From Litchfieldia salsa (GTDB lineage: Bacteria > Bacillota > Bacilli > Bacillales > Bacillaceae_L), in assembly GCF_900104555.1 (NCBI RefSeq), contig NZ_FNJU01000009.1, forward strand, positions 62,001 to 126,000: DNA of 64,000 nt. The letters run 5' to 3'. This document shows positions 1 to 8,121 of the stretch, one piece after another. The translations under genes and the position numbers were made by a program. The notes under the pieces are model-generated. The model searched no databases and had not been told where the DNA came from. It saw only the letters and a program-made list of their open reading frames with translations. Numbering within the stretch: position 1 is the stretch's first letter; each line of letters starts with the position of its first letter.

Positions 1-218
1 TTTTGAATTTGTTCAATCGTTGTTTCTTCAATCACAAATGATTGAATCCCTGTCGCTAAACCTGCAGTCACATTCTTCGATACAGCACTTGAAGCTTTTT
101 CATTCTTTGAAACGGCATTTGCAGAATTTCCATTAGCAAACCCTAATGTTGGAGCCATCAGCATTGTCAGAACCATTGACGACGTGACGAATGTTTTTAT
201 CATACTCTTCTTTTTCAT
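1..218 (-). CDS. Secreted protein, N-terminal part only
   Basis: The reading frame starts at the ATG at 218 behind an AGGGGG ribosome binding site and runs off the left edge of the window. The first 28 or so residues form a signal peptide: a lysine-rich start (MKKKSMIK), a hydrophobic stretch, then a likely signal peptidase cut after GFA. The visible mature part is rich in Asn, Ser and Ala and then ends in a Glu/Thr/Ile stretch. No domain can be recognised in about 72 residues, so the function is unknown; an exported enzyme would fit the many secreted proteins nearby, but that is inference. Confidence 0.7.
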   Translation of the reverse strand, partial: MKKKSMIKTFVTSSMVLTMLMAPTLGFANGNSANAVSKNEKASSAVSKNVTAGLATGIQSFVIEETTIEQIQ

Positions 219-423
219 ACGGAACCCCCTATAAATTATGTATATATTCTACCTATTTAAACTCTCCTTTCTCTTAATTATTTACTAGTTTAGTACGTTC
301 ATAGATTTAATACTATTACTCTGTCAGTTCTTCTAACAAAGTATCTTTCGACAACCGAAATAGCTAATTTGTCTAAATTTGAAAAATAAAACGAAAACAA
401 AATCATAGATTCTCAGGGGATAT

Positions 424-458
424 AAAAAAAGCTAGTAGACAGATTCTACTAACTTTTA
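424..458 (-). terminator. Rho-independent terminator
   Basis: On the minus strand a 12-bp stem (one mismatch, arms around AGTAGA/TCTACT) with a short loop is followed by seven T. It lies downstream of the cueP terminator at 508-533 and can act as a second stop for the same transcript. The rest of the 219-507 gap holds no gene that I can see. Confidence 0.6.
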
Positions 459-462
459 GAGG

Positions 463-493
463 TATGTGACAGGAGAACCTTCCCCACGCACCA
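463..493. repeat. Degenerate copy of the GGGACGGTTCT hairpin element
   Basis: The stretch reads GTGAC-AGGAGAACCTTCCCC-ACGCACCA. It keeps the outline of one arm of the dispersed hairpin family, but the core is damaged (AGAACCTTCCCC instead of AGAACCGTCCCC). It appears to be a decayed single arm. Confidence 0.6.
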
Positions 494-507
494 TCTCTAT
501 ATACAAA

Positions 508-533
508 GAAAAGCACCCTCAATAGGTGCTTTA
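508..533 (-). terminator. Terminator of cueP
   Basis: Inverted arms AAGCACC and GGTGCTT with a 7-base loop, followed on the minus strand by TTTCTTT. The right arm overlaps the stop codon of the downstream half of cueP. A terminator placed exactly after the second half supports the view that the two halves are one gene. Confidence 0.7.
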
Positions 534-1058
534 CAATAACTGCATGGTCGTAACACAGGTCCCATCACCATCAAAGGTGGAGATTTCTGATTCTACTGTT
601 TTACCATTATGCTCAATCTTTGTATTATATGTTTGATTTCTCGGGAGCCACAGATCAATAAATCCGTTAGCATAAGATTTCATCTTTTTGTCGACAACAA
701 CATTTCCATCCTCGTCCTCGATATATACATCGAACTCTTCTTCAACCATTTCTCCTTGGCAACCTGCCAAATTGTGATTCAGTCAAGGATGTGTTTGATG
801 TTCATAAGGAGCAATTGAAACAAAGAAGTCAGTCTCTGACAAGTCATAAGTCTGTTCACTTCCCTCACTATCAGTAACAATAAGTTCCGATGATGTAATT
901 GAACCAGACTTGTCCTTTATAGTACCTTCACTGAAATCCTGTACCAAATCTTTAATGATTTGTGTTTGGTCTTCCTGTGAAGTATTTGTATTTTCTCCAG
1001 CACAAGCACTTAACACAACCAAACTAGAAAAAATAACAACTAGAAGCTTTAATTTCAT
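531..1058 (-). CDS. cueP: CueP-type copper-binding lipoprotein with in-frame TGA (probable selenocysteine)
   Basis: Two same-frame pieces, 1058-783 and 782-531, are separated by a single TGA at 785-783. Read through it, they give one 175-residue protein, close to the 179 residues of Salmonella CueP. Residues 1-19 are a lipoprotein signal ending in the lipobox LSAC, so the protein would be anchored outside the cell membrane. The family metal site is three cysteines; here they fall at position 92 (the TGA), Cys100 (GCQGE) and Cys168 (CVTTMQL). The spacings of 8 and 68 match C96, C104 and C172 of Salmonella CueP as I recall them. The start has a GAGGTGAGAG ribosome site. The second piece has no ribosome site of its own and no further damage, so I infer read-through as selenocysteine. 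A fresh nonsense mutation is the alternative. CueP binds and handles periplasmic copper. Confidence 0.8.
755..771 (-). promoter_or_regulatory. Candidate bacterial SECIS hairpin
   Basis: Eighteen bases after the in-frame TGA the mRNA has a perfect 6-bp stem, TTGGCA-GGT-TGCCAA, with a GGU loop and a possible extra U-G pair. In E. coli fdhF the loop GGU also lies 18 bases after UGA, and the local sequence GCAGGUCUGC is nearly the same as GCAGGUUGC here. Part of the match is forced by coding for Gly-Cys-Gln; the left arm (Leu-Ala codons) is not. Confidence 0.6.
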
Positions 1059-1144
1059 TTAACTCTCACCTCTGTAACATTACTAGACCTTAATTATACC
1101 ATCATCAATCCCAACTGGTACATATGACACAATATCTTCACTTT

Positions 1145-1262
1145 TGAAGCACAGGGACGGTTCTCGTGTCTCAAAATATGTATTCAAAATGAAATGGCAC
1201 ATGAGAACCGTCCCCATGTACCACTCCAACAATGATGCACGAGAACCGTCCCTGTGCACCCG
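1145..1262. repeat. GGGACGGTTCT hairpin element, three arms
   Basis: One forward arm (ACAGGGACGGTTCTCGTGTC) is followed by two reverse arms at about 1197-1233 and 1234-1262. Each arm is a small hairpin of its own, with the conserved core as its loop. It lies between cueP and the HAD gene. Confidence 0.85.
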
Positions 1263-1275
1263 TGCGCCAATCTTT

Positions 1276-1902
1276 CTATATGACTTCTAATATTTCTGCA
1301 GGAGTATATACTTTGTAATCTGGTTTGGCTGATTTTAGGACTTCGATTGAGTCATAGCCCCAGCTGACCCATATCATCTTTACACCTGCTTTTTTACAAG
1401 CGATCAGATCTCTGTGCTCGTCACCCACATAGATCACTTCTGATGTTTTGAGCCTTGTCTCTCTGAGAAACTTCCGAATCAATTTATCCTTTCCAAAAAT
1501 GCTACTAGAACAAATAACCTTTGTTACATTGTTAATTCTATTATGTTCTAAAAAAGCTTGAATATTTTCCTTCGAATTGGATGAAATGATGATTACTTTA
1601 TATCCTTTACTCTCAAGTTCTGATAACACTTCCTTCATTCCATCGAACAATTTCACCTGATGTCTTGCTTTTAGAAATAACTTGTAGAGCTCTGGCATAA
1701 CAACTGGGAGCTTGATGAGGGGGAAATTTAATAATCGACTTCTTTCTTTCATAGAAAGCTTTTTGAGATCATCTAATTCTTCAAACGAAATTTCTTTATA
1801 ATTATACTTATCAGCCAAATGATTCCAGCTTGACACAATCGCCTTTTTTGAATCAGCAATCGTCCCATCAAAATCAAATATCACATACTTTATCATGAGC
1901 AA
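1276..1902 (-). CDS. HAD-superfamily phosphatase (phosphoglycolate phosphatase-like)
   Basis: A 208-residue protein with all HAD motifs in order: DFDGT at the N-terminus (motif I, nucleophile Asp), IIISSNS (motif II Ser), a conserved Lys near KVICSSSIFGKDKL, and VGDEHRDL (motif IV acidic pair). The helical cap between motifs I and II places it in the phosphoglycolate phosphatase/beta-phosphoglucomutase class. These are cytosolic small-molecule phosphatases; the substrate cannot be told from sequence. The true start may be the third codon (MIKYVIFD), since both Met codons lie close to the ribosome site. It is flanked on both sides by hairpin repeats and forms a single-gene unit. Confidence 0.85.
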   Translation of the reverse strand: MLMIKYVIFDFDGTIADSKKAIVSSWNHLADKYNYKEISFEELDDLKKLSMKERSRLLNFPLIKLPVVMPELYKLFLKARHQVKLFDGMKEVLSELESKGYKVIIISSNSKENIQAFLEHNRINNVTKVICSSSIFGKDKLIRKFLRETRLKTSEVIYVGDEHRDLIACKKAGVKMIWVSWGYDSIEVLKSAKPDYKVYTPAEILEVI

Positions 1903-1957
1903 ACCTCTCCTAAATCTAATAAACGATTTCTCAACATTATTAATCTATGCAACTGGT

Positions 1958-2088
1958 TGAAACATGGGGACGGTTCTCATGTCTCAATTTCGTTAAGTGC
2001 TTCGAACCACTGTTTCAGAAATCATCACCTTTCACCAATTTTAAACTTCATACAGCGAGTGAGACATGAGAACCGTCCCCGCACCCCA
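1958..2088. repeat. GGGACGGTTCT hairpin element, long spacer
   Basis: Forward arm (AACATGGGGACGGTTCTCAT...) and reverse arm (GAGACATGAGAACCGTCCCC) are separated by about 85 bases. The spacer does not match the common short or 70-base spacer types of the family. Confidence 0.85.
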
Positions 2089-2172
2089 CCGAACCCTACC
2101 CAAATTTAACAATTTTCTTTATTTAAATTAACATTGCGTCTTTATACTGTTAGTAATTAAATCGGTTAAAGG

Positions 2173-2307
2173 ATGATTGATTTGAAAGCGTTGAAACCGT
2201 TAATTTTTACAGCAATAGCTGCTTTGTCGTGCTTGGGCTTTGTTGGTGGCCTGAAGGAAATGATTGATTTCATTGATCTATTTTGGATGCATTATTTTTC
2301 TTATTAG
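2173..2307 (+). CDS. Possible small membrane protein, 44 aa
   Basis: The frame reads MIDLKALKPLIFTAIAALSC... then a short Asp/Phe-rich tail ending MHYFSY. It has one predicted membrane helix (about residues 9-27). The ribosome site AAAGGATG touches the ATG at 2173, so the TTG at 2182 at a spacing of about 7 bases may be the real start (41 aa). No family is recognised. It is the only open frame on the plus strand between two minus-strand genes, which makes it plausible but unproven. Confidence 0.4.
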   Translation: MIDLKALKPLIFTAIAALSCLGFVGGLKEMIDFIDLFWMHYFSY

Positions 2308-2333
2308 CGTTTTCCCCTGAGACCACCGACTCT

Positions 2334-3212
2334 TTAGTAATGTTCCTTAAGAAACGTTTGAATTTCATTATTCATCAATACCAAGTCGCCTTCTGATGGA
2401 AAATGGCCCATGTCATAGATTTTCAATCCGGTTAAATTCGAAATAATGTCTTTTGCTTTTTTGTTTATTTTACTCGCAGGGAAAAAGACATCATCTTGAC
2501 CTGCTATCACTAAAGTTGGACTTTTATAATTTGTTAGTTCTTGTTTTTCGGTTAGTTTGGGCATATCCTGTTCAAGGCTTACATGTTTAAATACATCACC
2601 AATAATCGCTTTATCTATTTCTTTCATCGAATTAACAGACATGTTCCCTGCGATTCGATTAAGAGATTTCTCCGATGATGTTAAATTAAACAGAACTAAT
2701 GGTACTAAGATATCATTAATCATCTTCAATTTTGACCCTAAACATATACCCGCCGGAGACACCAAAATCGCGCAATCAATTTTATCCGGCATAAATGTAG
2801 CGACTCTTAAAACAATCCCGGCACCATATGAAGGACCGATAAAAGCACAACTATTAATCTCAAAATGGTTCATTAATTGTTCAATCCACCCGGCAAAGCT
2901 ATGATCCTTAGCTGAAATTCTATTTTCATCACTATAGCCAGGATGACCAATCGTATCTGGTGCATACACTCTATAGTTTTCAGCTACAGAAGAAAACCAA
3001 GAAAGCGTCATTGGATTGATACAATTGCCCCCTTGTAAAATAAAGACCGGTTTTCCATCCTTTGGACCTGCTACAAGCACATGCGTTTTTCCATAGCTTG
3101 TATTCACATACGTTCGTTCAACCTCAAACGCAAAAGAGTTTATGTACTGATCATAATGTTGAAGAATTCGCTTTTTTCCCTCATCACTTTTATAAATGGT
3201 TGCATGCCCCAT
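2334..3212 (-). CDS. Alpha/beta hydrolase
   Basis: A 292-residue alpha/beta-hydrolase-fold enzyme without signal peptide. The nucleophile elbow is GPSYG (Ser128), the oxyanion region is QGGN (about 60-63), the acid is probably in AGQDDVFFP near 245, and the catalytic His is in DMGHFPS near 270. The ATG at 3212 is chosen because AGAGGTG lies 6-7 bases before it; the GTG three codons upstream overlaps that ribosome site. Such proteins are esterases, lipases or C-C hydrolases, and the substrate is not predictable. It is monocistronic. Confidence 0.85.
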   Translation of the reverse strand: MGHATIYKSDEGKKRILQHYDQYINSFAFEVERTYVNTSYGKTHVLVAGPKDGKPVFILQGGNCINPMTLSWFSSVAENYRVYAPDTIGHPGYSDENRISAKDHSFAGWIEQLMNHFEINSCAFIGPSYGAGIVLRVATFMPDKIDCAILVSPAGICLGSKLKMINDILVPLVLFNLTSSEKSLNRIAGNMSVNSMKEIDKAIIGDVFKHVSLEQDMPKLTEKQELTNYKSPTLVIAGQDDVFFPASKINKKAKDIISNLTGLKIYDMGHFPSEGDLVLMNNEIQTFLKEHY

Positions 3213-3295
3213 AAAAAACACCTCTAATTTTTTTCAAAATACTTCCTTTATACTAGACTACTTAAAGGTGGAAAAAGTTTCATATTTTTGATAAG

Positions 3296-3414
3296 AAAAG
3301 CGCAAGCGCCTTGTTCAGCCTCAGGCAGGCATAAGGCAAAGCACGTAGGAAATCTTGTTTTCCGTAGTGATTTGACTTATGACCCCGAGGGGCTAGGCGC
3401 TGGAGCTAGACACT
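3296..3414. repeat. Dispersed Bacillus intergenic repeat (GCGCTTGCGC / CTAGCTCCAGCGCC type)
   Basis: About 118 bases bounded by AAAAGCGCAAGCGCC and GGCGCTGGAGCTAGACA. I recognise these ends as a common intergenic repeat of Bacillus genomes. It contains short inverted segments and no reading frame. It is unrelated to the GGGACGGTTCT family. Confidence 0.65.
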
Positions 3415-3455
3415 AAATCTGAGTATGAAATTTTTATACTTTCTTATCTTTAAAT

Positions 3456-3497
3456 AAAAAAGGTGCAAGGCACCACTTTGCGGTGGTGCCTTGCACT
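3456..3497 (-). terminator. Strong terminator of the subtilase gene
   Basis: A perfect 14-bp stem (GTGCAAGGCACCAC and its complement) with a 6-base loop is followed on the minus strand by six T. It begins 11 bases after the end of the subtilase gene. Confidence 0.9.
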
Positions 3498-3507
3498 CTA
3501 CTTTGAA

Positions 3508-6500
3508 TTATTTCCCTTTTTTATTACCAGTGTTTCCGTTATTTCCTTCACTAACTACTTTTACAGTGTTTTCTGTTTCGTTACCTGCGTTGTCAACGGC
3601 AACGACTGTAACGGTTTGGTCTTTTTTCACAGGCTCTGCAAAAACATGTGATGTTTCACCGTTCACATATCTCGCTTCTTCAACAGCTACTCCATCAACT
3701 TCAACATACCAGTAAGCAATACCACTTGTTTTGTCTGAAGCAGTAACTGCTACTGTTTTACCATCATCCTCTAGTTTCGTCTTCACTTTTGGTGAAGTGA
3801 TGTCCAATTTTACAGGGAATGTAATGGTTTGAACGTCAGCACCTTCAAAGTCTAGTGTTGCTGCTACTTGTAAATAGTACTGTCCTTCTGGAGCAATTTT
3901 GCCATTTTGCATCGTACCGTCCCATGTCCAGCTAGAATTTAAATAGTACTGTTGGCCGGCTCCACCATCATAGTAGTTTTTACGAACATTTTCTTCCGTC
4001 GCAATTTCTTTGACAATTTTACCATCAGCATTTACTACACTCAATTTCAATTCTTTTGCATTACGAACCAATGATAGCAAGTATGTGGCACTATCATTTG
4101 TACCATTGCCATTAGGTGAAATAGCAATTAGTTCTGGGTTGATGCTACCAGTTGCCTGATCAACACCTAAGAAGCTATAGTTATTGCCACTTAAAACACC
4201 TGTCAGTCCATAATAAGAGCTTGAATCCCAAATTGGAGCGTCTATAATTGGTGACGCATCCCATTCACCTTTAAAACCAACATAAGGAACAACTAGCTCT
4301 GGATTTGTGTCAGTAGGGTCTGTTAATTTAACAAAACCTTCTAACCAGTATCCATTAGTAAAGTACGTTCTTAAATCTTCATCCCATGCGCTAACATCAA
4401 CAGTGATTTCGAAGGTTGCTCCACCATTAGCAGGAACCTCAATCGTACTTACAGGTTTGCCGTCAACTGTTGTAGCTCCTTCTAATTCAAGTGCTCCAAC
4501 AAGATTAGATGGTGTTGTCATAAAGTCACTTACATTAACAGGATAATCTGTTTGTGCACTTGCACTAACATCATAGCTCACAGCTTCATCAGAGAAGTTT
4601 TCAGCTGTTAACTCAAATGTTACAACATCGTCTTTTACTTCTTTTAACGCCACTTTCGCTTCACCTGTTGTCGAATCTGTAACTGTAACAGGAGTAGATA
4701 ATGCTGCATGAAGCTGCATTAATCCTGCACCTTGTCGACGTGGTGATACAGGTGCATCTTGAAATTCAACAGGATCAGCTGTATTTAGTAATAATTTTTT
4801 CGCAAGCTCAGCTCTTGCCGCACCATCAATGGCAAATTCTTCATCGACACGTTGTAAAACTAATGCTGAACCACCAGATACATGTGGTGCTGCCATTGAT
4901 GTACCGCTCATTACTTGATATTCATTATGATCAGCAGTAGAGTAAATTTGTCCACCTGGAGCCGTAATTTCTGGTTTGAAATCAAGGTTTGGCGTTACTC
5001 CCCATGAAGTGAAGTCACTCATTTTACCTGCTGCTGTATTAGGTATTGTCATTTTTTCGCCAGCAAATGTAACTGTGACAGGTTGTCCAGCTTGAAGTGC
5101 TTCTGCAAAACGATCTCCATCAGATTGTAGCATAAATAGTTGCGGAATCGTGATAGCCTTGTCTGTTGCCATACTAACTGTTCCACCTTGATTGTTATAG
5201 ATAATAACACCAACTGCTCCAGCCTTCTGTGCATTTAGAGCCTTATCAACAAACGCAAATCCACCACGTTGAACTAATGCATATTTTCCACTTACGTCCA
5301 ATTCAGCAAATTCTTCTACAGACCCTAAACCAGCATGTACCAATTCATAAGAACCATTTGCAGGTCCATTTTGACCAGCAGATAAGTACATCACTTGTTC
5401 TGCTTCATTTTCACCAACTGTTACACCTACAGTATCAACGTCCATGTATGTGTTCTCAAATGAAGCGACTGAAATCGAATCATAAGAAACACTTGGTGCG
5501 CCTACTAAGCCATAATCAGGATTTGATGCATATGGATAGAAGAATCCATTACCAAAGTATGCGGAGTTCCCAGCAGAAATGGACATCACCACACCATTAT
5601 CAACTGCACGTTTCACGGCTTGCTGTTCAGGAGACTGTGCATCAACAAATCCAGCAGTTGAACCAAGACTCATGTTAAGAACGTCTGCCCCTAATTTAAT
5701 CGCATCATCAATCGCTTTAATATAAATATCTCCGTAAGTCGTTGCTACGTCGTTACCAAATACACGTAATGCTAGTAATTGTGCTTCTGGTGCAACACCT
5801 TTAATTCCGCCATTTGCTTCATCACCGTTTGCTGCAACCGTTCCACCAACGTGCATACCATGCATGCCAGTATCAGCATTAGAGTCAAGAATGACGGCAT
5901 TATTGTCCATATAGTTCCAACCATAAGGAACCTTTTCATTGAAAAATTGACCTGGTAATTCAAATTCTGAAATGGCATTTTCTACTTCTTCCTTAGATAA
6001 TTCCGCTGTAGAACCATCTGTTAAAAGAAAATCCTTGTGCGAAGGGTCTAGACCAGAATCAATGATTCCAACCGTCATCCCTTCTCCATCATAGCCAAAG
6101 TCACGCCAAGCTTGTTGGGCTTGTACTAGTTCTTTACTGTACTTCATATCTGGTTCTTCAGTTGGAAGTTCATACTCTGTTGCAAGGTATACTCCCTTTA
6201 CTTCTGCTACTTCTTTAATTGCTTCAATTTCGCCATATTTCACATTAGCACTGAATCCATTTGCAACTGCATTGAATTCTTGAAGATACTCAATGTTAAC
6301 TTTTTTCCCTTTAATTTTATCCTTCGCTGCTTTTTGCTTATTTTTTGCAGCCTTTTCTAATTGTTTACGCTCTCCCTTGGAAAGCTTGTCATACTTTACA
6401 CCCTTTTTCGTTGCCGTTTCGATTGGTGTATCGCCAACCAATTCAATAATGACACGAACCTCTTTATTTGGATCTATATCTTGTAAATCTGTAGGTACAA

Positions 6501-6630
6501 AGTTTGTGGTATCAAGTTTCGGTTTTTCGCCTGTTAATTGCTGTGGATTAACTCCACCTGACACAGCAAAACCGCTACTACTAAATGCGACGAGTAAAAC
6601 TAGTAAAATGACTGAAATCCTTCTTAACAT
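3508..6630 (-). CDS. Secreted subtilisin-like serine protease (Vpr-type)
   Basis: A 1040-residue S8 protease for export. In order: signal peptide (to about residue 26), inhibitor I9-like propeptide (about 55-155), catalytic domain with Asp in GIIDSGLD (about 191), His in HGMHVGG (about 257), oxyanion Asn in SAGNS and Ser in SGTSMAAPH (about 578). A PA domain is inserted at about 395-525. C-terminal Fn3-like/beta domains follow, with a Lys/Asn-rich tail. This is the layout of B. subtilis Vpr but with a longer C-terminus. The ribosome site AAGGAGG abuts the first ATG (6636), so the ATG at 6630, six bases away, is taken as the start. It degrades extracellular protein. It is monocistronic with its own terminator. 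Confidence 0.92.
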   Translation of the reverse strand: MLRRISVILLVLLVAFSSSGFAVSGGVNPQQLTGEKPKLDTTNFVPTDLQDIDPNKEVRVIIELVGDTPIETATKKGVKYDKLSKGERKQLEKAAKNKQKAAKDKIKGKKVNIEYLQEFNAVANGFSANVKYGEIEAIKEVAEVKGVYLATEYELPTEEPDMKYSKELVQAQQAWRDFGYDGEGMTVGIIDSGLDPSHKDFLLTDGSTAELSKEEVENAISEFELPGQFFNEKVPYGWNYMDNNAVILDSNADTGMHGMHVGGTVAANGDEANGGIKGVAPEAQLLALRVFGNDVATTYGDIYIKAIDDAIKLGADVLNMSLGSTAGFVDAQSPEQQAVKRAVDNGVVMSISAGNSAYFGNGFFYPYASNPDYGLVGAPSVSYDSISVASFENTYMDVDTVGVTVGENEAEQVMYLSAGQNGPANGSYELVHAGLGSVEEFAELDVSGKYALVQRGGFAFVDKALNAQKAGAVGVIIYNNQGGTVSMATDKAITIPQLFMLQSDGDRFAEALQAGQPVTVTFAGEKMTIPNTAAGKMSDFTSWGVTPNLDFKPEITAPGGQIYSTADHNEYQVMSGTSMAAPHVSGGSALVLQRVDEEFAIDGAARAELAKKLLLNTADPVEFQDAPVSPRRQGAGLMQLHAALSTPVTVTDSTTGEAKVALKEVKDDVVTFELTAENFSDEAVSYDVSASAQTDYPVNVSDFMTTPSNLVGALELEGATTVDGKPVSTIEVPANGGATFEITVDVSAWDEDLRTYFTNGYWLEGFVKLTDPTDTNPELVVPYVGFKGEWDASPIIDAPIWDSSSYYGLTGVLSGNNYSFLGVDQATGSINPELIAISPNGNGTNDSATYLLSLVRNAKELKLSVVNADGKIVKEIATEENVRKNYYDGGAGQQYYLNSSWTWDGTMQNGKIAPEGQYYLQVAATLDFEGADVQTITFPVKLDITSPKVKTKLEDDGKTVAVTASDKTSGIAYWYVEVDGVAVEEARYVNGETSHVFAEPVKKDQTVTVVAVDNAGNETENTVKVVSEGNNGNTGNKKGK

Positions 6631-6781
6631 CTTCATCCTCCTTATTATATAAAGATTAATACTTTACTAGATTCTTCCCCTCCCTAATATTTCGAATTGA
6701 AAAACAATTTTTAATAGTATAACTATATAATATTACTAGAATTTGGAATAGCGTCGTGAGTCCTAGTCAAAAAGGACCAAT

Positions 6782-6799
6782 TGCCTGAATATTCAGGCA
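6782..6799. promoter_or_regulatory. 18-bp perfect palindrome upstream of the subtilase gene
   Basis: TGCCTGAATATTCAGGCA is a perfect 18-base palindrome about 150 bases upstream of the subtilase start. It could be an operator for a dimeric repressor or activator. It directly abuts a hairpin repeat, so it could also be a repeat edge. Confidence 0.4.
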
Positions 6800-6802
6800 T
6801 GT

Positions 6803-6878
6803 AAGTAGGGACGGTTCTGATGTCTCATTTTTATTTCCGAAACTAAAAATGGTGCACGAGAACCGTCCCCGCGCACCA
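6803..6878. repeat. GGGACGGTTCT hairpin element, spacer type TTTATTTCYGAAACTAAAAA
   Basis: Forward arm with TAGGGACGGTTCTGATGTCTCA, then the spacer, then the reverse arm GGTGCACGAGAACCGTCCCC. The copy at 8293-8370 has almost the same spacer, so the two form a local subfamily flanking the M48/TM2 operon. Confidence 0.85.
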
Positions 6879-6898
6879 AATCCTTGCGTTATAAAAAA

Positions 6899-6933
6899 GA
6901 AATGGCACACGAGACCATGCTCGTGTGCCATTT
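6899..6933 (-). terminator. Terminator of the TM2-M48 operon, repeat-derived
   Basis: Perfect 14-bp stem AAATGGCACACGAG / CTCGTGTGCCATTT with a 6-base loop and T6 on the minus strand. The stem is the same sequence as a hairpin-repeat arm (TGGCACACGAG), but the conserved core has been lost. A repeat arm seems to have become a terminator. Confidence 0.8.
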
Positions 6934-6940
6934 CCTTAGG

Positions 6941-7711
6941 TTAAGCCGACTGGACTAACCCATACATTTCTGGATAATTCTTTATTTGTTGAACCTCTGT
7001 TATCCTTTTTGGGAGAGGTGGATGTGTGGATAGGATTTGGCTTAACCAAATGAATAAGCCTGTTTCCCTCCTTGCCGATTCGATATACTCCTCTGTATCA
7101 ACTTGAACAAATAGTTTTTTGCCCACAGCTAAAATCGTTAAAGCGTTAATTGCAGCATCAGGGTTACTAGTAAACGAGGTTGCCATTCGATCACAAGTGA
7201 ATTCACAGGCTCTTGAATAAGCATTTCCTAAAAACGGGATCCACCTTGCTGGTAATATTAAGAGATTTTTAGTTAAATGCTTTCTCTGAATATGTGCCAA
7301 CTCATGAGCAATTACGAAATCTAGTTCATCACTGTATCCCTCTTCTGTAAGCTCAACAATATCAGAATAAAGGACGATAAAGTTTCTTCCGAAAAAACGA
7401 GTAGCAAATGCATTAAGAACTCCATCAGATTGAATAACATAAATAGTAGGAATTTCTTGAACATTCATTTTCTCAGCTATCGTTTTAGCACGATTATAAA
7501 TTAATGGAAATTGCTTCTCTGTAAGCTTAATTCCATTACTTCTAATATGACCGATAGATAGGCCATGTAGAAAAACACTAACAGCTACTCCAATTAAAAT
7601 ATAAAATATTCCTATAACAGAAAGAATGAGTGCGAAATAAGTAAATATGCTAATAACTAAACAAAGAGTATAGTACCCTTTCTCATTATCATGAATTAAT
7701 CGTTGATTCAT
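6941..7711 (-). CDS. M48 family membrane metallopeptidase
   Basis: A 256-residue integral membrane zinc peptidase of the HtpX/Ste24 class. Two membrane helices lie near the N-terminus (about 16-50). The zinc motif HELAH is at 136-140, and the third ligand is probably the Glu in ACEFTCD near 170. The start has an AAGGGAAG ribosome site. It is the second gene behind the c-di-GMP riboswitch and lies 9 bases after the TM2 gene. M48 enzymes cleave membrane or secreted proteins; here activity would be tied to the motile/sessile state through c-di-GMP (inference). Confidence 0.88.
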   Translation of the reverse strand: MNQRLIHDNEKGYYTLCLVISIFTYFALILSVIGIFYILIGVAVSVFLHGLSIGHIRSNGIKLTEKQFPLIYNRAKTIAEKMNVQEIPTIYVIQSDGVLNAFATRFFGRNFIVLYSDIVELTEEGYSDELDFVIAHELAHIQRKHLTKNLLILPARWIPFLGNAYSRACEFTCDRMATSFTSNPDAAINALTILAVGKKLFVQVDTEEYIESARRETGLFIWLSQILSTHPPLPKRITEVQQIKNYPEMYGLVQSA

Positions 7712-7720
7712 AATCTTCCC

Positions 7721-8059
7721 TTAACCTTCTACAGTAGCTGCTGCTTCTTTATTTCCGGTAGCTCTAATTGATCTTAGCTCACTAATTACCTGTTGTTCTA
7801 CTTCTCCGTTTTTCTTTTGAATCATACCATTAATTAAAAAGAGATCAATTAATGTCCATAACCCTAGTCCACCTAATGTGAAAGTCATAGCAACCCCTGT
7901 ACCAATTTTACCTAAATAATAACGGTGAACTCCAAGATTTCCTAAGAAAAACCATAGAAGCCAAGTTGTAGCCGTAGACTTTTTACGCTTGTCCATTTCA
8001 GATGCCAACAATTGAAGTTCCTGTGAAGTTAATTCCTTCTTTGAAGCTAAATTTTCCAT
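7721..8059 (-). CDS. TM2 domain-containing protein
   Basis: A 112-residue protein. The first 30 residues are charged and helical, followed by a classic TM2 domain (about 32-85): two membrane helices joined by a short turn with the conserved pattern GxxGxHRxYLG (GNLGVHRYYLG) and LxTLIDLFLI. The molecular role of TM2 proteins is not established. It has a strong ribosome site (GAGGAGG). It is the first gene of a two-gene operon with the M48 peptidase, so it may be the peptidase's partner or substrate (inference). Confidence 0.85.
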   Translation of the reverse strand: MENLASKKELTSQELQLLASEMDKRKKSTATTWLLWFFLGNLGVHRYYLGKIGTGVAMTFTLGGLGLWTLIDLFLINGMIQKKNGEVEQQVISELRSIRATGNKEAAATVEG

Positions 8060-8077
8060 TTTTCTTCCTCCTCATAA

Positions 8078-8112
8078 TAAAAAAAACTATCTCTACGAAA
8101 ATGAGATAGTTG
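8078..8112 (-). terminator. Expression-platform terminator of the c-di-GMP riboswitch
   Basis: Perfect 9-bp stem AACTATCTC/GAGATAGTT, loop of 9, then eight T on the minus strand. It lies between the aptamer and the TM2 ribosome site, so it must be read through for expression of the operon. Confidence 0.85.
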
Positions 8113-8121
8113 AATTACCAC

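Noticed and set aside
531-770. Separate 79-residue gene starting at a TTG
   Set aside because: No ribosome site, starts in the middle of the CueP fold, and is in the same frame as the upstream piece; better read as the second half of one gene.
5229-5678. 149-residue plus-strand open frame inside the subtilase gene
   Set aside because: Antisense shadow of a well-supported S8 protease frame; His/Gln/Leu-rich composition and no ribosome site.
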